DNA of 62,182 nucleotides from Bacteroidota bacterium (GTDB lineage: Bacteria > Bacteroidota > Bacteroidia > Chitinophagales > Chitinophagaceae). Below are positions 43,080 to 51,303 of the stretch, piece after piece. The first letter of the stretch is position 1. The number at the start of each line of letters is the position of its first letter. The translations under genes and the position numbers were made by a program. Under the pieces are notes generated by a model. The model was not told where the DNA came from. It searched no databases and saw only the letters and a list, made by a program, of their open reading frames with translations. The stretch lies in assembly GCA_947460175.1 (NCBI GenBank), contig CANHGW010000012.1, forward strand, positions 1 through 62,182, in the 5' to 3' direction.

Positions 43080-44090
43080 TTATTTGGTCGAATATTTATT
43101 GAATACAATAGAAGCCGTTTCTTGAATTTTTTCAGCCAATGTAGTTGGTTTTATTACTTTCACTTTTTCACCCATACTTAATAACAACGAAGTCAGTTCG
43201 TAATTTACAACTAACTCAAGCTCTATTCTGAATTCATCCTTGTATTCCCTGATTATCTTTTGAGAGTGATGAATGGGTTGCGATTTGAGGTAATTGGCCT
43301 GTGTTGGGTCTAGGCTTAATATTATTTTTTCTGGTTTTGAATCAGAAAGTGTTATTCCAATCGCCGATTTGAAATAGTTTTCTTTATCTACATTTTCTTC
43401 CTGAAATACTTGATTCATTTTGATGACATCGCTCATGCGATCAAATGAAAAAGTAAGAAATTTTGATTCCTTGGTGGGATGGATATCTTTTCCTATGAGG
43501 TACATACGGCCATTGTATTCTTTTATAAAATATGGATGTACGGTATGCTTTTTAGGTTCAGTTTTAGAAAAAGGTTGATACGAAATACGTAACATCTTTT
43601 TTTGTTGTATAGCTTCTACAATATCATTCATGAATTCTATACCGATATATCGTTTGGGACGATCGAGAATCAAAATACTGTTTTGCGAATTATTTTGTCT
43701 GTTTTGTCTTACGGTAGTCGCCAGTTTAGCTATTGAATCTTCAAATATCTTTATAGCGGGTATGTTTTTAAATTGCTCGAGAAGTCCAATAGCCATTTCA
43801 AGACCTTGTAAGTCTTCTTCCGATACTGGAATCTTATTGATAGAGTAATCGGGGTCTGTATACACATAGCCTCTTTTCGATTTATCCCATTCCATTGGGG
43901 CATTAAAACCAAGCGATTCATCGTATCGTAAAGCATAGATATCTTTCTGTATACAGGATACCGACACGGGCGAACCTAGCTTTTCACTCACATAATCCAC
44001 AATTTCCTCCAAAGAAGGGGCTGGTTTTTGCTTCATTGTCATGCGATTGTCAATTAATCGGTATCTCGTTAATGCTTGCTTGTTCTTCAT
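43080..44090 (-). CDS. WYL-domain transcriptional regulator
   Basis: 336 residues. An N-terminal winged helix (about 1-75; [46 protein letters not shown]) is followed by the WYL domain (about 145-235; [46 protein letters not shown]) and a WCX C-terminal part. The WYL motif itself reads MYLIG. Such proteins sense small ligands or nucleic acids and control DNA repair, defence or metabolism. The gene 44191-44781 is divergent 100 bp away and is a possible target; kbl lies 40 bp downstream on the same strand. Confidence 0.86.
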   Translation of the reverse strand: MKNKQALTRYRLIDNRMTMKQKPAPSLEEIVDYVSEKLGSPVSVSCIQKDIYALRYDESLGFNAPMEWDKSKRGYVYTDPDYSINKIPVSEEDLQGLEMAIGLLEQFKNIPAIKIFEDSIAKLATTVRQNRQNNSQNSILILDRPKRYIGIEFMNDIVEAIQQKKMLRISYQPFSKTEPKKHTVHPYFIKEYNGRMYLIGKDIHPTKESKFLTFSFDRMSDVIKMNQVFQEENVDKENYFKSAIGITLSDSKPEKIILSLDPTQANYLKSQPIHHSQKIIREYKDEFRIELELVVNYELTSLLLSMGEKVKVIKPTTLAEKIQETASIVFNKYSTK

Positions 44091-44190
44091 AGTCTATATA
44101 GTAAATGAACTATTCGTCAAAAATAAACAATAAGTACGTAAACTCATTACGCAGTTGGAACTAAATATTTGTATCATAAAATAAATAGAT

Positions 44191-44781
44191 ATGAAAAACA
44201 CATTTGTAAAATCAGATTTTAAAATTCAAAGCTTCAGTACCGTTCGTATTATATTTGACGATAGCGATTTAGTGAGTATGGACGTAAGGTGTCGTATCAA
44301 CGGCACTATGACTGATACTACGTTGATGTTTACATTCAGCAAATTCAACGATTTATTACGTTTTAGTGGCGAAAGTGGCGAGAAACTTCAATTGACAGTG
44401 AGTGACAAATTGATGAGTGAAGATGAAAAACCTTATATTATTGATTTATCAAACGGACAATTAGTGTTTACGACCTGTTCTTTAGATGTTTGCTATCTGA
44501 TCGAAAGTGACCTTTCTTGCTTTAGTGTAGAAGATGTAACCCCCATTTCCTTTGTACAGCAAGCTAAAAACTTACGTATGAATATGGCTGATTTCACTGA
44601 TGTTCATCTTCAAAACGACTCTTCGCTCAATCATGCCTTGAATGAAGTCGCAACGCTTTATAGATACTATACTGGCTTAAAAGAATTGAACTTATCGGAC
44701 GAACATGCGCGTGAGAAAGCAGGCTTGAAAAATGAAAAATTGTTTAAAATAGCTTTTTTTGCTGCGCAAACATTGAAGTAA
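44191..44781 (+). CDS. Hypothetical protein divergent from the WYL regulator
   Basis: 196 residues with no signal or membrane segment, so cytoplasmic. The sequence begins MKNTFVKSDFKIQSFSTVRI and is beta-rich to about residue 115 (RCRINGTMTDTTLMFTFSKF, VSDKLMSEDEKPYIIDLSNG), then helical (NHALNEVATLYRYYTGLKEL). I do not recognise the family. A -7-like element near 44165-44172 (TATTTGTA region) is weak. Shared control with the WYL regulator is possible because the genes are divergent. Confidence 0.6.
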   Translation: MKNTFVKSDFKIQSFSTVRIIFDDSDLVSMDVRCRINGTMTDTTLMFTFSKFNDLLRFSGESGEKLQLTVSDKLMSEDEKPYIIDLSNGQLVFTTCSLDVCYLIESDLSCFSVEDVTPISFVQQAKNLRMNMADFTDVHLQNDSSLNHALNEVATLYRYYTGLKELNLSDEHAREKAGLKNEKLFKIAFFAAQTLK

Positions 44782-44789
44782 AGAATATT

Positions 44790-45200
44790 TTACTTTTTGT
44801 CTTCGAGGGATGACCCTTTACCATATTTTACAAAAACATAGAGATACAATACTCTTGAAAATCGCATAATCAAAGGTTGTAATACTATCATAGAAGTAAT
44901 CATGATACCAAGAAAAATAAAAATAGAATTGTCTTTCCATGAAAAACCAACAATTAATGCATACATAATAGCCAAGATGCCAATGGTGGCTACACTAAGT
45001 GCATAACTCACATACCCCGTACCATACCAAAATCCTAATTCAATTTCATATTTCTGACCACATACAGGGCATCGCTCTGGCATATCAAGTAATTTACCTA
45101 AAGGAAAAATACTCTTATTGGTATACATATTACCTTTATGACAATTGGGACATTTCATTCCCAACATGCTTAAAAAACGATTGGGTTTATTGTTGTTCAT
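44790..45200 (-). CDS. DUF983 family membrane zinc-ribbon protein
   Basis: 136 residues. Two CxxC pairs (MKCPNCHKGNMY, ERCPVCGQKYEIE) form a zinc ribbon, followed by FWYGTGYVSYALSVATIGI and a second helix (IFIFLGIMITSMIVLQPLIM). The GxGY segment is the DUF983 signature. In Proteobacteria DUF983 genes sit next to heme-copper oxidase assembly genes. SCO and DUF420 genes lie about 2 kb away here on the other side of an ABC exporter, which fits the same theme. It is 12 bp downstream of the ABC gene stop, on the same strand, so probably cotranscribed. Confidence 0.85.
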   Translation of the reverse strand: MNNNKPNRFLSMLGMKCPNCHKGNMYTNKSIFPLGKLLDMPERCPVCGQKYEIELGFWYGTGYVSYALSVATIGILAIMYALIVGFSWKDNSIFIFLGIMITSMIVLQPLIMRFSRVLYLYVFVKYGKGSSLEDKK

Positions 45201-45212
45201 CTTATTTTATAT

Positions 45213-47021
45213 TTAGTCTATCAATTCTAATTGTCGTTCGCCTATTTGCTGACGCCACATCGCAAAATACAATCCTTTATCATCAACCAATTGTTGATGA
45301 GCGCCCATTTCTACGATCTTACCTTTTTCCAATACATATATTCGATCTGCATGCATAATGGTTGAGAGTCTGTGTGCAATCAAAATATTTATTTGTTCCT
45401 TATTGGCCGAAATTTGTTTGACAGTATTGGTTATTTGTTCTTCAGTAATAGAATCCAAGGCCGATGTAGCCTCGTCAAATACCAATAATTTTGGATTGCG
45501 AAGCAAGGCTCTTGCAATGGAAAGTCGTTGTTTTTCACCACCGCTTATTTTCATTCCACCTTCTCCTATGATTGTATCAAGGCCTTTTTCAGCCCTGCTG
45601 AGCAACGTATAAGCCGATGCTTTTTCCATGGCGTTTTTCATTTCAGCGTCGGTTGCATTGGGGCTTACAAACAATAAATTTTCACGAATACTTCCTGCAA
45701 ACAATTGTGTATCCTGCGTTACAAACCCAATTTGATTTCTAAACTCTTCTATATCCAAATCTTTGAAAGAAATAGTATTGTATAAAATATTGCCTTCGGC
45801 TGGTAAATACAATCCCACCAAGAGTTTTACTAAGGTTGTTTTACCAGAACCCGATGGTCCTACAAAAGCTATTGTTTCTCCTTTTTTCACATCAAATGAA
45901 ATAGATGTCAATGCATTATTTCGAGCTGTTTGATGTTTGAAACTAACATTGTCAAATCTTAATTCTTCAATTTGATTGATTTTAATAGGGTTTGCTGGCT
46001 TAGGCTCAAGCGGTGTATTCATGAGCTTTTCAAAATTATTAAGGGAGGTTTCTGCCTCTCTATATGCAATGATAATATTGCCTAATTCCTGCAAGGGACC
46101 AAATATGAAAAATGAGAAAAATTGCAAGGTGATAATTTGCCCCATGGATAAAACTGTATGAAATGCCAAATAAATCAACGTAAACAAAATACATTGACGT
46201 AAAAAATTAACAAATGTGCCCTGTACAAAACTCAATGCACGTACACTTTTTACTTTTTTAAGTTCAAGGTTCAATATTTTTTGAGTCGTTATATTGAGAC
46301 GACGTATTTCTTGATTGGTTAAGCCAAGGCTACGTATCAATTCAATATTGCGAAGTGATTCGGTGGTAGCGCCTGCCAAGGCAGTGGTTTCACGTACAAT
46401 CGTTTTTTGAATCAATTTAATTTTTTTACTCAATACACTCATCAAGGAGGATAATAAAATGGCTCCAATGATATAGATTAAAACCAATTTAGGATAAGTA
46501 GAAATCGAATAAACCATTACAAACACCACACTCACAATGACTCCAAACAATACATTGATAAATAATGAAATGAATTTTTCGCTGTCAATACGTACCTTTT
46601 CCAATACAGCCAAGGTTTCACCACTTCGTTGGTCTTCAAATTTTTGATATGGAAGCTGTAGGGCTCTTTTAAGACCATCTGTATACACATCAGCACCAAA
46701 TCGCTGAATCACCGTATTGACAGTATAATCCTGAAATGCCTTGGCAATACGCGAAAGCATGGCTACGCCTATCATCCCTCCTATTATCATAAACAGATGT
46801 AGAATAAATTCTCTTTCGGAAAAATTATAACGAATAATTTTCTCAACGCCATTTATATTTTCCTTTATAGCTGTTTTTTCAAAAACACCTTTAACGTAAT
46901 CGATCAATTTACCAAATAATATAGGGTCACAAAGTGAAAATCCCGTATTGAGTGCTGCTAATAGAAAGGAAACAAAAACGAGACCTTTATATCGTGATAA
47001 ATAGTGTAATAAAATCTTCAT
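45213..47021 (-). CDS. ABC exporter, fused membrane and ATPase domains (MsbA-like)
   Basis: 602 residues. Six membrane helices (about 1-320) and an ATPase domain (about 350-590) with Walker A GPSGSGKTTLV, Q-loop FVTQDTQLF, signature SGGEKQRLSIA, Walker B LLVFDEATSALD and the switch His in LIAHRLSTI. It is a half-transporter that works as a homodimer, exporting lipid, peptide or drug. A -7 element (TACCTTTG, 47030-47037) lies 8 bases before the ATG. DUF983 is cotranscribed. Confidence 0.93.
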   Translation of the reverse strand: MKILLHYLSRYKGLVFVSFLLAALNTGFSLCDPILFGKLIDYVKGVFEKTAIKENINGVEKIIRYNFSEREFILHLFMIIGGMIGVAMLSRIAKAFQDYTVNTVIQRFGADVYTDGLKRALQLPYQKFEDQRSGETLAVLEKVRIDSEKFISLFINVLFGVIVSVVFVMVYSISTYPKLVLIYIIGAILLSSLMSVLSKKIKLIQKTIVRETTALAGATTESLRNIELIRSLGLTNQEIRRLNITTQKILNLELKKVKSVRALSFVQGTFVNFLRQCILFTLIYLAFHTVLSMGQIITLQFFSFFIFGPLQELGNIIIAYREAETSLNNFEKLMNTPLEPKPANPIKINQIEELRFDNVSFKHQTARNNALTSISFDVKKGETIAFVGPSGSGKTTLVKLLVGLYLPAEGNILYNTISFKDLDIEEFRNQIGFVTQDTQLFAGSIRENLLFVSPNATDAEMKNAMEKASAYTLLSRAEKGLDTIIGEGGMKISGGEKQRLSIARALLRNPKLLVFDEATSALDSITEEQITNTVKQISANKEQINILIAHRLSTIMHADRIYVLEKGKIVEMGAHQQLVDDKGLYFAMWRQQIGERQLELID

Positions 47022-47029
47022 GAACGTTG

Positions 47030-47037
47030 CAAAGGTA
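47030..47037 (-). promoter_or_regulatory. ABC exporter -7 element TACCTTTG
   Basis: An exact match on the minus strand, 8 bases from the ATG at 47021. Confidence 0.5.
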
Positions 47038-47166
47038 GTATTTTCTTATTTCTACAAAAGGTTTTTATTTCATTGTAACATAGGTAATCCCTATATGCAT
47101 GTTTAAACACGTTTGAAATTTATTGCCTATAAACGAGTTTAATCGTAATCCCAATTTCGTTTGTAT

Positions 47167-47174
47167 TATTTTTG
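47167..47174 (+). promoter_or_regulatory. SCO-gene -7 element TATTTTTG
   Basis: An exact match with 4 bases (CCGG) to ATG 47179; the TTG at 47161 lies upstream of it and is excluded. Confidence 0.55.
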
Positions 47175-47178
47175 CCGG

Positions 47179-47892
47179 ATGAAAAAATCGCGGAGAGTCT
47201 TTAGCTTTATAGTTGGCGGGCTTTTTAGTTTATTTATCCCTTTGGGTGCTTATTTTTATCTTAAATTAAATGGCCATGATGGCCATGTGAAACTTCCCGA
47301 CAATTTTGGTATTGACAAGGTGGATTCTCAATTAGTAGAAGGCAAAATGAAATATGATACCACCTATCATACCATTCAAGATATTAAACTCATAAGTCAA
47401 CTAGGTGATTCCATCTCGTTGAACGAGACATTTAAAGGTAAAATTCTGGTGGTAAATTTCTTTTTCACATCATGTCAAACCATTTGCCCCGAATTGTCTA
47501 AAAACATGAAACTTCTTAATAAGGCTTTTCTTAAAAATGACTCTTCGGTACGGTTTATTTCAATCTCTGTAGATCCTAGTACAGATTCTATCCCTAGGCT
47601 TAGAACTTATGCCGATAAATATCATGCGAATCATGATAAATGGTATTTCTTGACAGGCGACAAAAAACAGATCTATAATTTTGCCCGAAATGAATTAAAA
47701 CTTGAGTTAACGGAAGGCGATGGTGGTGAAAATGATTTTATACATCCCGATAAATTTACATTGATAGACAAGTACAGAAATATTAGGGGCTATTACAATG
47801 GACTTGATTCGGATATAGTTCGATTATGTGCCGAGGACATTACATACTTAATGCTTGAAAAAAATAAACTACACGAAAAAAGAACACGTTAA
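47179..47892 (+). CDS. SCO1/SenC-family copper chaperone
   Basis: 237 residues from ATG 47179 (MKKSRRVFSFIVGGLFSLFI), with one N-terminal membrane anchor. The thioredoxin-like domain has the copper ligands Cys99 and Cys103 (FFTSCQTICPELSKNM) and His189 (DFIHPDKFTLID). SCO proteins load copper into the CuA site of cytochrome c oxidase or reduce its cysteines. The DUF420 gene follows 27 bp downstream and an FNR-like reductase gene comes next, making a small oxidase-assembly unit. Confidence 0.92.
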   Translation: MKKSRRVFSFIVGGLFSLFIPLGAYFYLKLNGHDGHVKLPDNFGIDKVDSQLVEGKMKYDTTYHTIQDIKLISQLGDSISLNETFKGKILVVNFFFTSCQTICPELSKNMKLLNKAFLKNDSSVRFISISVDPSTDSIPRLRTYADKYHANHDKWYFLTGDKKQIYNFARNELKLELTEGDGGENDFIHPDKFTLIDKYRNIRGYYNGLDSDIVRLCAEDITYLMLEKNKLHEKRTR

Positions 47893-47919
47893 AAACAACT
47901 AAAACAAACTTGCCTTTCT

Positions 47920-48504
47920 ATGTTACAAAAGTCTATTGAAAAAAATGACAAAAAAGCACATATCCTGATTTGGATTTTTTCAGCTATTGTATTTGCTGCT
48001 GTTACAATTTTGGATCAGATTACAGTGTCCGTAAACCTCGGCTTTGATCCACATCTATTTGCGATGTTGAGTGCTTTAACTAATTCCATTGTTGCTGTAT
48101 TACTTGTTGCTGGTCTTTATTTAATCAAGCAGAAAAAATATTTGGCCCATAAGAACACCATGATGTTTACCATGGTTTTATCGATTCTGTTTTTGGTATT
48201 TTATATAGCTCATCATCTCTTTACGGGCGAAACAAAATATGGCGATTTAAACCACGACTCACTGCTTTCCGATGAAGAAAAATCACTTGCTGGAATGGCT
48301 CGTTACATATATTACTTTATTATCAGCACACATGTATTGCTTGCAGGTATTGTGATGCCTTTTGTTCTCTACAGCGCATACAGAGCGCTTACATCCGAAT
48401 TTGAAAAACATAAAAAACTAGTTAGATATACTTTTCCGATTTGGTTATATGTAGCCATCACTGGCGTAATTGTGTATCTTATGATATCGCCTTATTATAT
48501 TTAA
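47920..48504 (+). CDS. DUF420 family membrane protein (CtaM-like)
   Basis: 194 residues with about five membrane helices (AHILIWIFSAIVFAAVTIL, MLSALTNSIVAVLLVAGLYL, NTMMFTMVLSILFLVFYIAH, YIYYFIISTHVLLAGIVMP, FPIWLYVAITGVIVYLMI). His residues in HLFTGETKYG and STHVLLAG are in the positions expected for the DUF420/CtaM family, linked to assembly of heme-copper oxidases. The context with SCO supports this. It is probably in one operon with SCO (27-bp gap). Confidence 0.87.
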   Translation: MLQKSIEKNDKKAHILIWIFSAIVFAAVTILDQITVSVNLGFDPHLFAMLSALTNSIVAVLLVAGLYLIKQKKYLAHKNTMMFTMVLSILFLVFYIAHHLFTGETKYGDLNHDSLLSDEEKSLAGMARYIYYFIISTHVLLAGIVMPFVLYSAYRALTSEFEKHKKLVRYTFPIWLYVAITGVIVYLMISPYYI

Positions 48505-48537
48505 ACAGATTCTTTCTACATTGTCAAAACTTTCTTG

Positions 48538-48545
48538 TATTTTTA
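48538..48545 (+). promoter_or_regulatory. -7-like element TATTTTTA before the reductase gene
   Basis: 7 of 8 match to TAnnTTTG with 7 bases to ATG 48553. It argues against the TTG at 48535. Confidence 0.4.
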
Positions 48546-48552
48546 TATCGGT

Positions 48553-49269
48553 ATGAGTTTAGAATGGCAAATAGGCAAGGTGGTGAGCATCATAGATGAA
48601 ACGCATAACACGCGTCGCTTTTTTATTGAGACCCCTTCTGCAGAGCCGTTTGTATTTAAACCCGGTCAATTTGTTACACTTGATTTACCTATTCATGAGA
48701 AAAAAAATAAACGTTGGCGTAGTTACTCTATAGCCTCTGCACCTGACACTACCAATCTTTTTGAATTAGTAATCGTATTGGTTGAAGATGGGCTCGGCAC
48801 CAATCATTTATTCAAAAACGTTGTAGTAGGTGACGACATCGTATTTAGAGGTCCTGCGGGTGTATTTACATTACCCGAACACATCGATCATGATTTGTAT
48901 ATGATATGTACTGGTACTGGCATTGCTCCTTTTAGAAGTATGATACATCACATTTACAATCATCAAATTGAAACGAAGAATATATATTTAATCTATGGTA
49001 CTCGTCAGCAAAGCGATTTGCTTTATTATAAAGAAATGACCGAATTTCAAGATCAACTTCCCAAGTTTAAGTACATCCCTGTATTGTCACGCGAACAATG
49101 GGATGGTAAAAAAGGTTATGTACATGATGTATACAAAGAATTATGTGCTGGTGATCCCAATGCCAACTTTATGCTTTGTGGCTGGAAAAACATGATCGAT
49201 GATGCAAGACACCAATTGGAAGAAATGGGCTATGACAAAAAGCATGTTCATTTTGAATTATACGGATAG
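48553..49269 (+). CDS. FAD-dependent ferredoxin/flavodoxin-NADP reductase-like oxidoreductase
   Basis: 238 residues from ATG 48553 (MSLEWQIGKVVSIIDETHNT). The FAD site is RWRSYSIASAP (RxYS), followed by ELVIVLVEDGLGTNHLFKNV and GPAGVFTLPEH. The NAD(P) site is ICTGTGIAPFRSMIHH, with YGTRQQSDLLYYKEM and FMLCGWKNMIDDARHQLEEM; the end is VHFELYG. There is no 2Fe-2S domain, so it needs a separate electron partner. It may be cotranscribed with SCO-DUF420 or use the -7-like element 7 bases upstream. Confidence 0.88.
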   Translation: MSLEWQIGKVVSIIDETHNTRRFFIETPSAEPFVFKPGQFVTLDLPIHEKKNKRWRSYSIASAPDTTNLFELVIVLVEDGLGTNHLFKNVVVGDDIVFRGPAGVFTLPEHIDHDLYMICTGTGIAPFRSMIHHIYNHQIETKNIYLIYGTRQQSDLLYYKEMTEFQDQLPKFKYIPVLSREQWDGKKGYVHDVYKELCAGDPNANFMLCGWKNMIDDARHQLEEMGYDKKHVHFELYG

Positions 49270-49306
49270 GAATACTGTATTTTTGTTTTTTTAAAATTTC
49301 ATTCTT

Positions 49307-50731
49307 ATGAAAAAAGGCTTATTCAGTATTTTCTTTCTTGTACTTATTTATCACTCACATGCTCAAACTACAGTCTATCGTAAGATAGCTCAACGTCATG
49401 ATGATTATATATCATCTAATTGGAAGGGGGTTGATTCGATCTTATTTGATTATAATTCTGATGCACGACTCATCAATCAAACTGCCTTAAAAGGTAATGC
49501 TTCCAATGGATGGGATAATTTTTCAAAATATTCATTTTACTTAAATCCAGCAGGAAAAGTAAATGTACAAGTACGAGAAAATTGGAATGGAAGTGCATGG
49601 GTTTATGCTACTAAATATACCAATACGTATGACGTCTCCTCAAATCTTACCTTGATAGAATATCACACTTGGGATGGTAGTAATTGGATACCCAATGCTA
49701 AAACAGAATATACTGGATACAATGCCTTTGGAAATTGGAACCAACAAATCACCTACAACTATATTGGCGGCACATGGGTATATGCATTTAGAGGTACTCA
49801 ACAATTCATTAATCCAACCGCTTTTTTACAAACAAAAGAAAGCGAATCGTGGGATAATAATTTACAACAATGGAATAAAATAGAACGGCTTAGTTATACC
49901 TATTATCAAGATTCGATTGGAAGTATTACACGCTCTACACCATCACCCAATAATACTTGGGTGTCCAATGCACAATACCTCTATACCTACTTTAGTAGCC
50001 CGTTCAGATTACAAACCTATACTACCAAACTTTGGAATCAAGATTCACTTAATTTCCTCAACGATAGTCGTACCAATTATACATACAATGCAGCTGCCAA
50101 CTATGATCAAATTATCTCAGAAGATTATATAGGCGCTTCGAATTGGTCCCCCATCAAACGTACCCAACATTTGTACAACCCTTCGAACCAGTTGATTGAA
50201 AAATACAGCGAAGAAAATATTGGCGGTTGGCAAAATAAAGATCGCAATACATATACCTATAGTAGTAATTTTGTGAACGAAGATCTCTATTATGTAGGTT
50301 CGGCTTCCAACTGGAATTTATCAAAAAAAACAAATTATAATTACGATGTCAATGACAACCTGATATTTAAACAACAAGAAGATTACAATGGTATAAATTA
50401 CACTCCTTCCAGTCGAGATTTTTATTATTACAATTCATTTGTAGTAGGCTTGTACGAAACTGAATCGATGGATGCCTCAACTGTTCTATTTCCAAATCCA
50501 TGTAATGATCGATTACACATTCAACTCGAATCAGATAAAGAAACCGCTATTCAAATAAATATTGTAGATATGCTCGGAAGAAATAGAATCTTAATTTCTT
50601 CTCCAATAAGAAAAGGTAAAAACATCATTGATATTGAAACGAATACATTGGCTACAGGTAATTATTTTGTTCAGCTTTCAGATATGAATACTCATAAAAA
50701 ACAAGTTTCGAAAATTCAAATTTTACGATAA
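49307..50731 (+). CDS. Secreted T9SS cargo protein with repeated W-Y segments
   Basis: 474 residues with a signal peptide (MKKGLFSIFFLVLIYHSHA). The body (about 30-375) is made of roughly 35-45-residue repeats with the theme W-x-G-S-x-W and Y-x-Y-N (for example WNGSAWVYATKYTNTY, WDGSNWIPNAKTEYTGY, YIGASNWSPIKRTQHLY). The end VLFPNPCNDRLHIQ through SDMNTHKKQVSKIQIL is a type IX secretion C-terminal sorting domain (Por_Secre_tail). The protein is thus exported through the T9SS to the surface or medium. The function of the repeats is unknown. A -7 element (TATTTTTG, 49279-49286) lies upstream. Confidence 0.85.
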   Translation: MKKGLFSIFFLVLIYHSHAQTTVYRKIAQRHDDYISSNWKGVDSILFDYNSDARLINQTALKGNASNGWDNFSKYSFYLNPAGKVNVQVRENWNGSAWVYATKYTNTYDVSSNLTLIEYHTWDGSNWIPNAKTEYTGYNAFGNWNQQITYNYIGGTWVYAFRGTQQFINPTAFLQTKESESWDNNLQQWNKIERLSYTYYQDSIGSITRSTPSPNNTWVSNAQYLYTYFSSPFRLQTYTTKLWNQDSLNFLNDSRTNYTYNAAANYDQIISEDYIGASNWSPIKRTQHLYNPSNQLIEKYSEENIGGWQNKDRNTYTYSSNFVNEDLYYVGSASNWNLSKKTNYNYDVNDNLIFKQQEDYNGINYTPSSRDFYYYNSFVVGLYETESMDASTVLFPNPCNDRLHIQLESDKETAIQINIVDMLGRNRILISSPIRKGKNIIDIETNTLATGNYFVQLSDMNTHKKQVSKIQILR

Positions 50732-51045
50732 TGAATTCTTCTTTTGAACCTTATTATGCTGTTATTTTCACTTCAAAAAAATCGTTGAACGATGACGGAT
50801 ATGCGGTCATGGCACAAGAAATGGAAACTCTTGCTCAACAACAAGAAGGCTTTATAGGAATGGATAGTGCACGTAATGAAATAGGCATTACAGTTTCATA
50901 TTGGAAAACCCACGAGTCCATTATTGCATGGAAACAACATGTTGATCATGTAATGGCTCAAAAAATGGGTATAGAAAAATGGTATGATTCTTACAATGTA
51001 AGAGTATGCAAAGTAGAACGAGAATATTCTTTTGAAAGAAAGTAA
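50731..51045 (+). CDS. Antibiotic biosynthesis monooxygenase (ABM) family protein
   Basis: 104 residues with the dimeric alpha-beta barrel pattern: YYAVIFTSKKSLNDDGYAVM, LAQQQEGFIGMDSARNEIGI, TVSYWKTHESIIAWKQHVDH and WYDSYNVRVCKVEREYSF. These cofactor-poor or heme-linked enzymes include quinol and heme-degrading monooxygenases; the exact reaction cannot be predicted. It overlaps the previous stop by 1 bp (TAATG), so it is cotranscribed with the T9SS cargo gene. Confidence 0.85.
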   Translation: MNSSFEPYYAVIFTSKKSLNDDGYAVMAQEMETLAQQQEGFIGMDSARNEIGITVSYWKTHESIIAWKQHVDHVMAQKMGIEKWYDSYNVRVCKVEREYSFERK

Positions 51046-51058
51046 ATAATATTTAATC

Positions 51059-51184
51059 ATGAAGGAAATATGCCCCGTGTGTTTACAACTTGCTGAATTG
51101 ATACATGTACATAGTCATTATCAATGCAGTGTATGTGGCACGAATGTAGTCCCTTGCTGTAATGGAGAACAAGCAGATGATTAG
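51059..51184 (+). CDS. Tiny cysteine-rich zinc-ribbon protein (41 residues)
   Basis: The ORF reads MKEICPVCLQLAELIHVHSH, YQCSVCGTNVVPCCNGEQAD, D. Two CxxC knuckles (Cys5/Cys8 and Cys23/Cys26), a His-x-His-x-x-His stretch and a final CC make a compact zinc ribbon. It starts 13 bp after the ABM gene and has no overlap. I recall similar small proteins in Bacteroidota with the same CxxC-HxHxHxQCxxC-PCC layout, which makes a real gene likely. Confidence 0.7.
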   Translation: MKEICPVCLQLAELIHVHSHYQCSVCGTNVVPCCNGEQADD

Positions 51185-51303
51185 ATTTAAGTACAATTAA
51201 ATTTTGTCACTATTCTATCGTTGATTTTATCATTCTCAGATGCACGAAAAATTTTAAACAGCTATTTTTACAGAATACAATTATCTTCGTATTGTAGCTA
51301 TTC

